Source: Stutzerimonas azotifigens
GTDB lineage: Bacteria; Pseudomonadota; Gammaproteobacteria; Pseudomonadales; Pseudomonadaceae
Length of the DNA stretch: 64,000 nt
Reading direction: 5' to 3'
Assembly (NCBI RefSeq): GCF_013522725.1
Contig: NZ_JAAMRF010000002.1
Coordinates: forward strand, 124,001 to 188,000
Of this stretch, positions 30,576 through 40,008 are shown one piece after another. The notes beneath the pieces were generated by a model. The model saw only the letters and a program-made list of their open reading frames with translations, made no database searches and was not told the DNA's origin. Both the position numbers and the translations under genes were made by a program. The number at the start of each line of letters is the position of its first letter. Positions within the stretch are counted from its first letter, which is position 1.

Positions 30576-33158
30576 TCAGACGCGCGTTTTCAGGTTGTAT
30601 AGCAATTCCAGCGCTTGGCGCGGCGACAGTTCATCGGGATTGACCCGCGAAAGCTCGTCGATCACCGGGTGCGGCAGGCTGGCGAACAGGTCACTTTGCA
30701 TCGGCGCCGGAGTGCCACCGGTGGAGGAAGAGAGCGGGCGCTCCTGGGCCAGGCTGGTGGTTTCCAGGCGCGACAGGTGCTCGCGTGCCCGCTGAATCAC
30801 ATCGCCCGGCACGCCGGCCAGCTGCGCCACGGCCAGGCCGTAGCTCTGGCTCGCAGGGCCGGGCAGCACGTGGTGCAGGAAGACGATACGGTCATTGTGC
30901 TCGGTGGCGTTGAGGTGGACGTTGGCGACCACCGGCTCGCTATCCGGCAGTACCGTCAGCTCGAAATAGTGGGTGGCGAACAGGGTGAAGGCGCGCAGCC
31001 GGGCCAGCTGTTCGGCGGCAGCCCAGGCGAGCGACAGGCCATCGAAGGTGCTGGTGCCGCGCCCGACCTCGTCCATCAGCACCAGGCTCTTGTCGGTGGC
31101 GTTGTGCAGGATGTTGGCGGTCTCGCTCATCTCCACCATGAAAGTGGAGCGTCCGCCGGCCAAGTCGTCGGACGAGCCGATGCGGGTGAAGATACGGTCG
31201 ACCAGCGACAGTTCGCAGGCCTTGGCCGGGACGAAACTGCCGATCTGCGCCAGCAGCACGATGAGCGCGGTCTGGCGCATGTAGGTGGATTTACCGCCCA
31301 TGTTCGGGCCGGTGATGATCAGCATGCGCGTGCTGTCGTCGAGGGTCAGGTCGTTGGCGACGAAGGGTGTATCGAGCACCTGTTCGACCACCGGATGGCG
31401 GCCCTGGTCGATCTTCAGGCACGGCTCGTCGACGAAGCGTGGGCGGTTCAGGTCCAGCGTCAGCGAACGCTCGGCCAGGTTGCTCAGTACGTCCAGCTCG
31501 GCGAGGGCGGCGGCGGTTTCCTGCAGCGGGGCCAGGTGGTCGATCAGGGTTTCCAGCAAAGCCTCATAGAGCATCTTCTCCCGGGCCAGGGCGCGGCTCT
31601 TGGCGGACAGTGCCTTGTCTTCGAATTCCTTGAGTTCCGGTGTGATGAAGCGTTCGGCGCCCTTCAGCGTTTGCCGGCGGATGTAGTCGGCCGGTGCCGA
31701 CTCGGCCTGCTTGCTCGGCAGCTCGATGAAGTAGCCATGCACGCGGTTGTAGCCGACCTTGAGATTGGCCAGGCCGGTGCGCGCTTTTTCCCGGGTCTCC
31801 AGGTCCATCAGGTACTGGCCGGCGTTTTCCGAAAGCGATTGCAGCTCGTCGAGCTCGGCGTCGTATCCGGTCTTGAGCACGCCGCCGTCACGAATCACCG
31901 CGGGCGGGTTGTCGATGATGGCCCGTGCCAGCAGGTCGGCCAGTTCCGGATAGGTGCGGATGCTCTTCGCCAGGTCGATCAAATGGCCGGCGACCAGATC
32001 CTGCATGCCGGTCTGCAGCTGCGGCAGGGCGGCCAGTGCATCGCGCAGGCGTGCCAGGTCGCGAGGGCGGGCATTGCGCAGGCCGATGCGTGCGAGGATG
32101 CGCTCCAGGTCGCCGATGTCTTTCAGCTGTGGCTGGATCTGTTCGAACCGGTAGTGCTCGAGCAGGCAGGTGATCGAGTCCTGGCGGGCTTCCAATACGG
32201 CGCGGTCGCGCAGGGGGCGGTTTAGCCAGCGCGTCAGCAGGCGCGAACCCATGGCGGTCTGGCAGCGATCGACCACCGATTGCAGCGTATTGTCGCGGCC
32301 TCCGGCGAGGTTGGTGTCCAGCTCCAGGTTGCGGCGGGTCGCCCCGTCGAGAATCACGGTGTCGTCCAGTCGCTCATGTCGCAGGCTGCGCAGATGGTGC
32401 AGGGCGGTGCGCTGGGTGTCCTTGGCGTAGCCGAGCAGGCAGCCGGCGGCGCCGATGGCCAGGGTCAGCTTTTCGCAGCCGAAGCCCTTGAGGTCCTGCG
32501 TCGCGAACTGCTGGCAGAGGCTCTTGAAGGCGCTGTCGCGGTCGAAATCCCAGGGCGCACGGCGGCGAATCCCGCGACGCTTTTCCACCGGCAGACCCTG
32601 CGGCCAGTCATCGGGAATCAGCAGCTCGGCCGGGTTGATGCGTTCGAGTTCGGCCAGTAGCGTTTCCCAGCCCTTGAACTCAAGCACGCTGAAACGTCCG
32701 CTGGCGATGTCCAGCACGGCGAGGCCGAACAGCTTTTCATCGCCGAGCACGGCCGCCAGCAGGTTGTCGCGCCGCTCGTCCAGCAGCGCCTCGTCGCTCA
32801 CCGTGCCGGGGGTGATGATGCGCACCACCTGGCGTTCCACCGGGCCCTTGCTGGTGGCAGGGTCGCCGATCTGCTCGCAGATGACCACCGATTCGCCCAG
32901 CTTCACCAGGCGCGCGAGGTAGCCTTCGGCCGAGTGAAAGGGAATGCCCGCCATCGGAATCGCGTTGCCCGCGGACTGACCGCGTGCGGTCAAGGTGATG
33001 TCCAGCAGCCGGGCGGCCTTCTTGGCGTCCTCGTAGAACAGCTCATAGAAGTCGCCCATGCGATAGAACATCAGCTGGTCCGGATGCTCGTTCTTGAGTT
33101 TCCAGTATTGCTGCATCATCGGGGTGTGCTTGGAGAGGTCTTGCGTGTCTTTGGGCAT
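30576..33158 (-). CDS. mutS: DNA mismatch repair ATPase MutS
   Basis: This 860-residue protein binds mismatched DNA and starts mismatch repair with MutL. The mismatch wedge F-Y-E-L-F (residues 36-40) that follows the G-D motif, Walker A G-P-N-M-G-G-K-S (617-624) and the D-E-V-G-R-G-T-S-T segment are all intact. The C-terminal tetramer/beta-clamp region is present, so the length is normal. It is divergent from cinA/pncC with 193 bp between starts. Confidence 0.98.
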   Translation of the reverse strand: MPKDTQDLSKHTPMMQQYWKLKNEHPDQLMFYRMGDFYELFYEDAKKAARLLDITLTARGQSAGNAIPMAGIPFHSAEGYLARLVKLGESVVICEQIGDPATSKGPVERQVVRIITPGTVSDEALLDERRDNLLAAVLGDEKLFGLAVLDIASGRFSVLEFKGWETLLAELERINPAELLIPDDWPQGLPVEKRRGIRRRAPWDFDRDSAFKSLCQQFATQDLKGFGCEKLTLAIGAAGCLLGYAKDTQRTALHHLRSLRHERLDDTVILDGATRRNLELDTNLAGGRDNTLQSVVDRCQTAMGSRLLTRWLNRPLRDRAVLEARQDSITCLLEHYRFEQIQPQLKDIGDLERILARIGLRNARPRDLARLRDALAALPQLQTGMQDLVAGHLIDLAKSIRTYPELADLLARAIIDNPPAVIRDGGVLKTGYDAELDELQSLSENAGQYLMDLETREKARTGLANLKVGYNRVHGYFIELPSKQAESAPADYIRRQTLKGAERFITPELKEFEDKALSAKSRALAREKMLYEALLETLIDHLAPLQETAAALAELDVLSNLAERSLTLDLNRPRFVDEPCLKIDQGRHPVVEQVLDTPFVANDLTLDDSTRMLIITGPNMGGKSTYMRQTALIVLLAQIGSFVPAKACELSLVDRIFTRIGSSDDLAGGRSTFMVEMSETANILHNATDKSLVLMDEVGRGTSTFDGLSLAWAAAEQLARLRAFTLFATHYFELTVLPDSEPVVANVHLNATEHNDRIVFLHHVLPGPASQSYGLAVAQLAGVPGDVIQRAREHLSRLETTSLAQERPLSSSTGGTPAPMQSDLFASLPHPVIDELSRVNPDELSPRQALELLYNLKTRV

Positions 33159-33351
33159 CGGTGCGTGCGTCGATCGGGGGCGGGGCTGGGCCCGCCCATG
33201 GTGGGCGGTGCGATTAAACGGGCAAGGTTAACATGCCCCTCGGGTCGAATCGCAGCTGTTGCCGCGCCGCTTCCGAGCTGACGAAGGCGCTGCGAGACCC
33301 GGCCAAAGGCACGTAGGATAGGCAGCTTTCTACCGTTGCGCAGGTGCCGAA

Positions 33352-33852
33352 ATGAATCGTCTGACCGAACTCGCCGAGCGCCTGGGCCAGCGCCTGCTGG
33401 CGCACAACGCCCAGGTCACCACCGCCGAATCCTGTACCGGGGGCGGCATCGCCGAGGCCATCACCCGCGTCGCCGGCAGCTCGGCCTGGTTCGAGGCCGG
33501 CTACGTGACCTATTCCAATCTCCAGAAGACCAGGCAGCTGGGTGTGCCCGAGGCGCTGTTCGACAGCGTCGGGGCGGTGAGCCGCGAGGTGGTCGAGGCC
33601 ATGGCGCAGGGCGCCAGGCGCGCCAGCGGGGCGCGGCTGGCGGTCGCGGTCAGCGGGATCGCTGGCCCGGGCGGTGGTTCGGCCGACAAGCCGGTCGGCA
33701 CCGTCTGGCTGGCCTGGGCCGATGGCGAGACCCTCTATGCCGAACGTCGCCAGTTCGACGGCGACCGGCAGGCCGTGCGCGAGCAAACGGTCGAAGCGGC
33801 ACTCGTCGGATTGATTGCCCTGTGCGCCGGAGAAAATCCTGTTCGGGACTAG
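33352..33852 (+). CDS. pncC: CinA C-terminal-domain protein (nicotinamide-nucleotide amidase)
   Basis: This 166-residue stand-alone PncC domain deamidates nicotinamide mononucleotide to nicotinate mononucleotide in NAD recycling. T-A-E-S-C-T-G-G-G (25-33), Y-V-T-Y-S-N and the G-I-A-G-P-G-G-G-S segment are the conserved catalytic and binding motifs. It sits just before recA, as the cinA-type gene does in other bacteria, but recA has its own SOS-regulated promoter. Confidence 0.93.
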   Translation: MNRLTELAERLGQRLLAHNAQVTTAESCTGGGIAEAITRVAGSSAWFEAGYVTYSNLQKTRQLGVPEALFDSVGAVSREVVEAMAQGARRASGARLAVAVSGIAGPGGGSADKPVGTVWLAWADGETLYAERRQFDGDRQAVREQTVEAALVGLIALCAGENPVRD

Positions 33853-33879
33853 GCGAGTGCCAGGCCCTATGTTCTAATA

Positions 33880-33895
33880 CTGTCTACTTATACAG
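33880..33895 (+). promoter_or_regulatory. LexA box of recA
   Basis: CTGTCTACTTATACAG fits the SOS operator CTG-N10-CAG, with a TACTG/TACAG context. It lies 41 bp before the recA start, so LexA should repress recA until DNA damage. Confidence 0.9.
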
Positions 33896-33936
33896 TTGTT
33901 GTGGCCTCTGGCCCTCTTGATCAAGTGAGGATTGCA

Positions 33937-34992
33937 ATGGACGAGAACAAGAAGCGCGCTTTGGCTGCAGCTCTGGGGCAGATCGAACGGCAGTTCGGCA
34001 AAGGCGCGGTCATGCGTATGGGCGATCATGATCGCCAGGCCATTCCCGCCATCTCCACTGGCTCCCTGGGCCTGGACATCGCCCTCGGTATCGGCGGCCT
34101 GCCCAAGGGGCGTATCGTCGAAATCTACGGTCCGGAATCATCCGGTAAGACCACACTGACGCTGTCGGTGATCGCCGAAGCGCAGAAGCTCGGTGCCACT
34201 TGCGCATTCGTCGACGCCGAACACGCGCTCGATCCGGACTATGCCGGCAAGCTGGGCGTCAATGTCGACGATCTGCTGGTTTCGCAGCCGGATACCGGTG
34301 AGCAGGCATTGGAAATCACCGACATGCTGGTGCGCTCCAATGCGGTAGACGTGATCATCGTCGACTCCGTGGCGGCTCTGGTACCCAAGGCCGAGATCGA
34401 AGGCGAGATGGGCGATACCCACGTCGGTCTGCAAGCCCGTCTGATGTCCCAGGCCCTGCGCAAGATTACCGGCAACATCAAGAACGCCAACTGTCTGGTG
34501 ATCTTCATCAACCAGATCCGCATGAAGATTGGCGTCATGTTCGGTAGCCCGGAAACCACGACGGGTGGTAATGCGCTGAAGTTCTATGCCTCTGTCCGTC
34601 TGGACATCCGCCGTACCGGCGCGGTGAAGGAAGGTGACGAGGTGGTCGGCAGTGAAACCCGCGTCAAGGTGGTGAAGAACAAGGTAGCGCCGCCTTTCCG
34701 CCAGGCCGAGTTCCAGATCCTCTACGGCAAGGGTATCTACCGTAACGGCGAGATCATCGACCTGGGCGTGCAGCAGGGCCTAGTCGAGAAATCCGGTGCC
34801 TGGTACAGCTACCAGGGCAACAAGATCGGTCAGGGCAAGGCCAACGCAGCCAAGTACCTGGAAGACAACCCGGAAATCGGCCGCACCATCGAAATGCAGA
34901 TTCGCGAGAAGCTGCTGGTGCCGGCAGGTGGCAGCAAGGCCGGTGCCGCCGCGACTGCTACCAGCGATGATCTGGTCGACGCCGATCTCTGA
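33937..34992 (+). CDS. recA: Recombinase RecA
   Basis: This 351-residue DNA strand-exchange ATPase also triggers LexA self-cleavage. Walker [10 protein letters not shown] (65-73), the V-D-S-V-A-A-L-V-P Walker B region, and the [12 protein letters not shown] loop L2 region are all intact. The ATG at 33937 is preceded by GAGG; the open frame continues upstream into the leader. recX follows after 8 bp. Confidence 0.99.
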   Translation: MDENKKRALAAALGQIERQFGKGAVMRMGDHDRQAIPAISTGSLGLDIALGIGGLPKGRIVEIYGPESSGKTTLTLSVIAEAQKLGATCAFVDAEHALDPDYAGKLGVNVDDLLVSQPDTGEQALEITDMLVRSNAVDVIIVDSVAALVPKAEIEGEMGDTHVGLQARLMSQALRKITGNIKNANCLVIFINQIRMKIGVMFGSPETTTGGNALKFYASVRLDIRRTGAVKEGDEVVGSETRVKVVKNKVAPPFRQAEFQILYGKGIYRNGEIIDLGVQQGLVEKSGAWYSYQGNKIGQGKANAAKYLEDNPEIGRTIEMQIREKLLVPAGGSKAGAAATATSDDLVDADL

Positions 34993-35000
34993 TAACAGGC

Positions 35001-35465
35001 ATGCCTGTCATCCTCGATAGCCCCGCCGCGGTGCGGCGGGCAGCGATGGATCTTCTGGCTCGACGCGAGCATGGCCGCGTCGAGCTTCTTCGCAAGTTGC
35101 GCCAGCGTGGCGCTCCCGCCGAACTCGTCGAGGCAGCCCTGGATCGTCTGGTCGAAGACGGTTTGCTGTCCGAATCGCGTTATCTCGAAAGCTACGTCAG
35201 AAGTCGCGCCAATGCAGGTTACGGTCCGTTGCGCATCCGAGAGGAGCTGTCGCAGCGCGGCCTGCCGCGCGCGGATATCGAGCAGGCGTTACGCGAGAGT
35301 GGCTTCGACTGGGCCCACCAATTGCGCGAACTCTGGCAACGAAAGTTCGCTGGCGAGCCGCCGCGGGATGCGCGCGAGCGTGCTAAGCAGGGCCGCTTTC
35401 TCAGCTATCGCGGGTATCCGCTGGATCTCATCGGTCGTGTTCTACGCGGTGCTGGCGACGACTGA
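35001..35465 (+). CDS. recX: Regulatory protein RecX
   Basis: This 154-residue helical protein inhibits RecA filament growth and ATPase. It has the three-helix repeat pattern with [16 protein letters not shown] near the N-terminus and [10 protein letters not shown] in the centre. It lies 8 bp after recA, so it is co-expressed in the SOS response. It converges with the LOG gene 18 bp away. Confidence 0.95.
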   Translation: MPVILDSPAAVRRAAMDLLARREHGRVELLRKLRQRGAPAELVEAALDRLVEDGLLSESRYLESYVRSRANAGYGPLRIREELSQRGLPRADIEQALRESGFDWAHQLRELWQRKFAGEPPRDARERAKQGRFLSYRGYPLDLIGRVLRGAGDD

Positions 35466-35483
35466 GGCCGCCAGCGTATCGGC

Positions 35484-36560
35484 TCACTCGGCTTGCCAGT
35501 GCTGTGGCTGGTTGATGTAGTCGATCAGCTCGCGTAGCCGGCCATGGTTGCGTCCATTGAAGACAAAAGTCAGTCGCGGCAGGCTTTGGAGTTCCGGCTC
35601 GTCCTGTTCGGCTTCGCAACATGCCTGTTGCTCGAAGGTGCCGGTCAGGCAAAGGTCGGCGAACGAGGTGGCCAGCTGTTCAAGCGCCTTGCTGACGAGC
35701 CGATGATTCATCCGGATCACGAAGCGGTCCTTGAGCCAGCGGCTGGAATGAAAATTGCCATAGAACCGGGCGATTTCTTCTGCTGCTTCCTCGGTGTCGT
35801 TCACCAGGCGCATCAGGCACATGTCGCTGGGCAGGATATAGCGGTTGTGCTCCAGCTGGTTCTGGATGAATTGCAGTGCGTCTTTCCAGTAGGAGCCGTT
35901 CGGCTCATCGAGCAACACTACCGGCACCAGCGGACTTTTGCCGGTCTGGATCAGTGTAAGGACCTCCAGGGCTTCGTCGAGGGTGCCGAAGCCCCCCGGA
36001 CAGAGCACCAGCGCGTCCGCTTCCTTGATGAAGAACAGTTTGCGAACGAAGAAGAAGTGGAACGACAGCAGGTGGTCGGAGCCGTCCACGGTGGGGTTCG
36101 CGTGTTGCTCGAACGGCAGGGTGATGTTCAGGCCGAGGCTGTTGTCGCGTCCGGCACCTTCGTGGGCGGCTGCCATGATGCCGCCTCCGGCTCCGGTGAT
36201 GACCATGAGTTCGTGGCGCGCCAGGGTTTCTCCCAGTTCCCGTGCCAGCGCGTAAAGAGGATGCTCGATCGGCGTGCGCGCCGAGCCGAACACGGTGACC
36301 TTGCGCCGCCGCTTGAACTGCTCAAGTCGCGCGAACGCCTGCTCCATCTCCCGCATGGTCTGCAGCATGATCTTGGCGTCCCACCGGTTGCGGTCGGCTT
36401 GCGCCATGCGCATGACGGTAACGAGCATCTCGCGGTACAGCGGCAGGTTCGGGCTGGTTTGGGGAACGACCAGGGCGGCCAGTTCGTCGATCTTGTGTGC
36501 GAGGTCCTCGCCACTGGTCTTGAAATGCCGCGAGAGGTAGTCATCCGGTTCAAATGACAT
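35484..36560 (-). CDS. LOG-family protein (nucleotide phosphoribohydrolase-like)
   Basis: This 358-residue protein carries the LOG core: F-G-S-A-R (91-95), G-A-G-G-G-I-M (123-129) and P-G-G-F-G-T-L-D-E (188-196). LOG enzymes split nucleoside 5'-monophosphates into base and ribose 5-phosphate and are often misannotated as lysine decarboxylases. It is much longer than the 190-residue type, with about 85 residues before the core and a C-terminal extension of about 100, so it belongs to a longer subgroup. Its substrate is unknown. The extra parts have no recognised motif. Confidence 0.85.
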   Translation of the reverse strand: MSFEPDDYLSRHFKTSGEDLAHKIDELAALVVPQTSPNLPLYREMLVTVMRMAQADRNRWDAKIMLQTMREMEQAFARLEQFKRRRKVTVFGSARTPIEHPLYALARELGETLARHELMVITGAGGGIMAAAHEGAGRDNSLGLNITLPFEQHANPTVDGSDHLLSFHFFFVRKLFFIKEADALVLCPGGFGTLDEALEVLTLIQTGKSPLVPVVLLDEPNGSYWKDALQFIQNQLEHNRYILPSDMCLMRLVNDTEEAAEEIARFYGNFHSSRWLKDRFVIRMNHRLVSKALEQLATSFADLCLTGTFEQQACCEAEQDEPELQSLPRLTFVFNGRNHGRLRELIDYINQPQHWQAE

Positions 36561-36957
36561 ACAACGTCTCCATGAAAGGCTTGCGCACTCGATATGCCCG
36601 AGAAGCGGGCGTGTGGAGCGGATCCTATACCCACTGGCGAGAGCTGCCGCGTTGGCGTTGAGCTATCCGGCGATGGGCTCATAGCACGTCAGAGGTCGAT
36701 CCGGTCTGCGGTTCCGGTGTACGGACACTCCTGGAACCTGCTGTGCCGGGCATCTCCAGTCAAGGGTTATGCTCGGTTGGGGCGAGTGCGGGCTAGGCGC
36801 TGTAGGGTTTAGGACGGCCTGCCTGAGGCCCGGGTCTTATGAGTGGTGCTTCGATCGATAAACGGGCCGACAGAGCGACAGCGGGGCTACCGGCGGATGG
36901 AAGGCTCAAGCGACGACGCCTGGCACTGGCCAGGCGTCGCCGTAGGCAAGGGTATTG
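36561..36957. other. Intergenic region between LOG and PA3611-like genes
   Basis: No supported gene is seen in these 397 bases. The only clear structure is the hairpin at 36914-36939 near the 3' end of the PA3611-like gene. The LOG promoter should be near 36560-36620. Confidence 0.5.
36914..36939 (-). terminator. Hairpin downstream of the PA3611-like gene
   Basis: CGACGCCTGGC and GCCAGGCGTCG are perfect 11-bp arms around a 4-nt loop, 18 bp after the stop on the minus strand. A T run is missing, so termination may be partial or factor-aided. Confidence 0.55.
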
Positions 36958-37356
36958 TCAGACGCCGCAATCATTGGCGGAGTAGCGCTCGGTGGCGATG
37001 GGACGATTGCTCTGGTATTCGCTGAACTCGTACCGCAGCACGGCGCCCTGTTGCAGCAGGACACGCAGGCCGTCGTTGTTGCAGACGCTCTGCGCCAGTT
37101 GGCCGCGAACGTCGCTGGGGTTGTCGCGCATCTGCGCGGCATGGCGCGGCTGGACGCTCAAGTGGTTGACCAACTCATTGCCGTCGACGGTGTACCCCTG
37201 GTCCAGAATGTCGGAGTTGATGGCCCGTGGCGTGCCGACATTGCTCTCCTTGGCTACGCGGTCGAGCAGTTGCCCCAATTGCTGCTCCTTGAGCGAGGCG
37301 GCCTGGGCAGCAGGCACGAGCAGGCAGAGGGCGAGCAGGGTGGTCAGGCGTTGCAT
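36958..37356 (-). CDS. PA3611-like secreted protein (quorum-sensing-regulated virulence factor family)
   Basis: This 132-residue protein has a signal peptide (about 1-19, ending AQAAS). The mature part carries V-G-T-P-R-A-I-N, D-I-L-D-Q-G-Y-T-V and L-R-Y-E-F-S-E-Y, which I recognise from PA3611 of P. aeruginosa, annotated as quorum-sensing-regulated. Two cysteines in the mature part could form a disulphide. Its biochemical role is unknown. AAGGAG lies eight bases before the ATG at 37356; a TTG two codons earlier is less likely. Confidence 0.82.
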   Translation of the reverse strand: MQRLTTLLALCLLVPAAQAASLKEQQLGQLLDRVAKESNVGTPRAINSDILDQGYTVDGNELVNHLSVQPRHAAQMRDNPSDVRGQLAQSVCNNDGLRVLLQQGAVLRYEFSEYQSNRPIATERYSANDCGV

Positions 37357-37480
37357 GGGCAAATCTCCTTGGGAACTGCCTGTGTTGACCGGTCAGGCCG
37401 GGTGGGGTTCATTTCCCCAGCGTGGGTACGGGGTGCGCTCTGTTAGACTGGCGCCCCCTTCCGGTTAGTGCCGACCAGCC

Positions 37481-38209
37481 ATGCCCCACGCCGTATCGCG
37501 GCTGCGAGACGAGCGCCTCGCGCGCAGCGTCAAGCCGTTCATTGCTCGCGGATCGCGTATGCCGCGCTGCCCGCGTTGCCGAATTGCTGCCAGCCACTGC
37601 CTGTGCGCGTGGACCCCGCAGGTGTCGGCGCAAGCCGGCGTCTGCCTGCTGATGCACGACATCGAGCCACTCAAGCCCAGCAACACCGGCTGGCTGATCG
37701 CCGATGTGGTAATGCAGACCTATGCTTTCAGCTGGCTTCGTACCGGTGTCGATCCTCGCCTGCTGGCGCTTCTGGATGATCCGCAATGGGTGCCGGTAGT
37801 GGTGTTTCCCGGCGAATACGCGGGCGCTGAGCGGGTGACGTCGCAGCTTGCGGTTCCAGCCGGAAAGCGGCCGCTGTTCATCCTGCTCGATGCGACCTGG
37901 ACCGAGGCGCGCAAGATGTTCCGCAAGAGCCCCTACCTGGACCGTTTCCCCGTGCTCAGCCTGGAGCCCGAGCAGTTGTCGCGCTATCGGCTACGGCGTT
38001 CTACCCGCAGCGAGCATCTGTGCACGGCCGAGGTCGCGGCCCTGTGCCTGGAGCTGGCAGGCGACACGCCGGCTTCTCTTGCGCTGGACGCCTGGCTGGA
38101 TGCATTTACTGCCCATTATCTCGGCGCCAAAACCCAGCGGCCGATCACGGCAGACGATCCCGTTCACTTGCCGTTGCGGCCCTACCTAAGCGCTCCGGAG
38201 GCCGACTAA
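37481..38209 (+). CDS. DTW-domain tRNA-uridine aminocarboxypropyltransferase
   Basis: This 242-residue enzyme belongs to the DTW family, whose E. coli member TapT makes acp3U at position 47 of tRNAs from S-adenosylmethionine. D-A-T-W (137-140) followed by T-E-A-R-K-M-F is the family motif, and cysteines C30, C33, C40 and C42 may bind zinc. The gene converges on an EamA exporter gene 9 bp away. Which tRNAs it modifies here is unknown. Confidence 0.87.
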   Translation: MPHAVSRLRDERLARSVKPFIARGSRMPRCPRCRIAASHCLCAWTPQVSAQAGVCLLMHDIEPLKPSNTGWLIADVVMQTYAFSWLRTGVDPRLLALLDDPQWVPVVVFPGEYAGAERVTSQLAVPAGKRPLFILLDATWTEARKMFRKSPYLDRFPVLSLEPEQLSRYRLRRSTRSEHLCTAEVAALCLELAGDTPASLALDAWLDAFTAHYLGAKTQRPITADDPVHLPLRPYLSAPEAD

Positions 38210-38218
38210 CGCAGGGCC

Positions 38219-39115
38219 TCAGTCGGTATGCCCGGCCGGCAGCTTGCGCGGCCACAGTTGGGCGACCAGCATGCCTGTGAACATCAGGGCACAGCCGAAA
38301 TAACCTTGCAGACTGAGGCTTTCCTGCAACAGGAGCGCGCCGGCAATGGCGGCGAATACTGCTTCGAGGGAGAGGATGATGGCGGCGTGGGAAGCGATGG
38401 CGTGCTTTTGCGCGACCACCTGCAGGGTGTAGCCGACCGTGACCGCAAACAGGCCGCCATAGATGAGTGCGGGCCCTGCGAGCAGGATGCCTTCGACCGA
38501 GGCCTGCTCGAACACAGCGGCCAGAATCAGGCTCACCACGGCGCAGGTGGCGAACTGCAGGAATGCCAGGCGGATCGCGTCATGGCGGCTGACGAACAAG
38601 CCCACCAAGAGTACGTGCAGGCCCCACACGAACGCGCCGGCCAGCTGTATCCAGTCACCCAGGGCTATGTGGAAGTTCTCGCCGATGCTCAGAAAGCCCA
38701 TGCCCACTACGGCGAGAATCGCCCCCAGCCAGGTGCCCAGTCCGGTCTTGTGGCCGATGATCAGCCCGAGCAGCGGCACGACGATCACGTACAGGCCGGT
38801 GATGAACCCCGAGTTGGTGACGCTGGTGAACAGCAGGCCGACCTGTTGCAGGTTGATGCCGACCGTCAAGGCCATCCCCATGGCCAAACCGCCAAGCAGC
38901 AGGCCGCGTTGCAGGAACGGCTCGTGGCGCGCGGCGGTCCGCCCGCGCCAGAGTACCAGTGGCAGCAGCGCCAGCGCGCCCAGGCTGAAACGCAGGCCCG
39001 TATAGAGAAACGGACCGATATGATCCATGCCCATTCGCTGGGCGACGAAACCCGATCCCCAGATCATCGCGGTTATCAGCATGAGGATGTCGGCACGCAG
39101 GGCTTGGCTACGCAT
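38219..39115 (-). CDS. EamA/DMT-family transporter
   Basis: This 298-residue inner-membrane protein has about ten helices in two EamA repeats. A-M-I-W-G-S-G-F-V-A starts the first; S-L-E-A-V-F-A-A-I near the end is the common exporter motif. The substrate is unknown. I chose the ATG at 39115, since the 26 extra upstream residues have no hydrophobic or family character. Confidence 0.87.
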   Translation of the reverse strand: MRSQALRADILMLITAMIWGSGFVAQRMGMDHIGPFLYTGLRFSLGALALLPLVLWRGRTAARHEPFLQRGLLLGGLAMGMALTVGINLQQVGLLFTSVTNSGFITGLYVIVVPLLGLIIGHKTGLGTWLGAILAVVGMGFLSIGENFHIALGDWIQLAGAFVWGLHVLLVGLFVSRHDAIRLAFLQFATCAVVSLILAAVFEQASVEGILLAGPALIYGGLFAVTVGYTLQVVAQKHAIASHAAIILSLEAVFAAIAGALLLQESLSLQGYFGCALMFTGMLVAQLWPRKLPAGHTD

Positions 39116-39355
39116 GGATGGTCTCGATTGGGAAAAAGGCGCAGACTTTGCCGTAAAGCGGTGCCCTTGACCACTCCTGGTGGGGGTGGGCATGCTTGCG
39201 CCGCTTTGGTTTTTTTACGGCGGACGGTCGATGCGCGTTGTGGCATGCCGACAAGGTCGCCGGCCAATGCCCGAGAGGACGTCGGGAGTCATCCCAGGCA
39301 TTTGTGTTGGCCCTGGCCTCGCCAGGTCCTGCCAATAACAACAATAGGATCTGCC
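39116..39355. other. Intergenic region between EamA and erdR, with terminator-like structure
   Basis: This region holds the promoters of the divergent EamA and erdR genes. It also contains a terminator-like hairpin on the plus strand at 39155-39216, and a short inverted repeat CCTGGC-CTC-GCCAGG at 39312-39326 before erdR. Confidence 0.5.
39155..39216 (+). terminator. Terminator-like hairpin with no plus-strand gene upstream
   Basis: AAAGCGGTGC (39155-39164) pairs with GCGCCGCTTT (39198-39207, one wobble) and is followed by GGTTTTTTT. It stands alone between divergent genes, so it may end a small RNA or attenuate the erdR leader. The 33-nt loop is long for a simple terminator. Confidence 0.45.
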
Positions 39356-40003
39356 ATGGCCGCGTACGAAATAATCATCGCCGATGATCATCCGCTGTTC
39401 AGAAGCGCCCTTCAGCAAGCACTGACCCTGGGGTTGGGCCAGAACGTTCGCCTCGTCGAAGCGGCCAGCATCGCCGAACTGGAAAACTGCCTCGGACAAA
39501 GCGCCGATTGGGATCTGGTCCTGCTCGATCTGAACATGCCTGGCGCCTATGGCTTCTCCGGTCTCGTATTGCTGCGTGGCCAATATCCGCAGCTGCCGGT
39601 GGTGATGATTTCAGCCCAGGAGGAAGCCGCCGTGGTGGCTCGGGCGCGCGAATTCGGTGCCAGCGGCTTCATTCCAAAATCCAGCGCCCTCGAAACCATT
39701 CAGACAGCCGTTCGCGCCGTGCTCGACGGCGATACGTGGTGGCCGACGCCAATTGACGCGGCGGTGTCGGTCAGTGACGAAGCCAAGGCGGCCAGCGCGG
39801 GTCTATCCAGCCTAACGCCGCAGCAGTTCCGGGTGTTGACGATGGTCTGCGACGGGTTGTTGAACAAGCAGATCGCCTACGAGCTGAACGTTTCCGAAGC
39901 CACGATCAAGGCGCATGTGACTGCGATCTTCCGCAAGCTCGGCGTGCGTACTCGGACCCAGGCGGCGCTGCTGTTGCAGCAGATGGAAAGCATTCCGGCC
40001 TGA
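39356..40003 (+). CDS. erdR: LuxR/NarL-family response regulator, ErdR-like
   Basis: This 215-residue regulator has a receiver domain (acidic pocket D10-D11, phosphoacceptor D58 in L-L-D-L-N-M-P-G, and Lys in P-K-S-S) and a C-terminal LuxR helix-turn-helix (Q-I-A-Y-E-L-N-V-S-E-A-T-I-K-A-H-V). It resembles ErdR of P. aeruginosa, which activates ethanol and acetate metabolism. The ATG at 39356 follows AGGA. The frame stays open far upstream opposite the EamA gene, but that part is a shadow. No partner kinase is nearby. Confidence 0.85.
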   Translation: MAAYEIIIADDHPLFRSALQQALTLGLGQNVRLVEAASIAELENCLGQSADWDLVLLDLNMPGAYGFSGLVLLRGQYPQLPVVMISAQEEAAVVARAREFGASGFIPKSSALETIQTAVRAVLDGDTWWPTPIDAAVSVSDEAKAASAGLSSLTPQQFRVLTMVCDGLLNKQIAYELNVSEATIKAHVTAIFRKLGVRTRTQAALLLQQMESIPA

Positions 40004-40008
40004 ACCAG

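Noticed and set aside
30615..32225. 536-codon plus-strand frame opposite mutS
   Set aside because: Antisense shadow; mutS is complete and unmistakable.
38228..39355. Long N-terminal extension of the erdR frame
   Set aside because: It runs opposite the EamA gene and through the intergenic region; the receiver domain starts right after the ATG at 39356.
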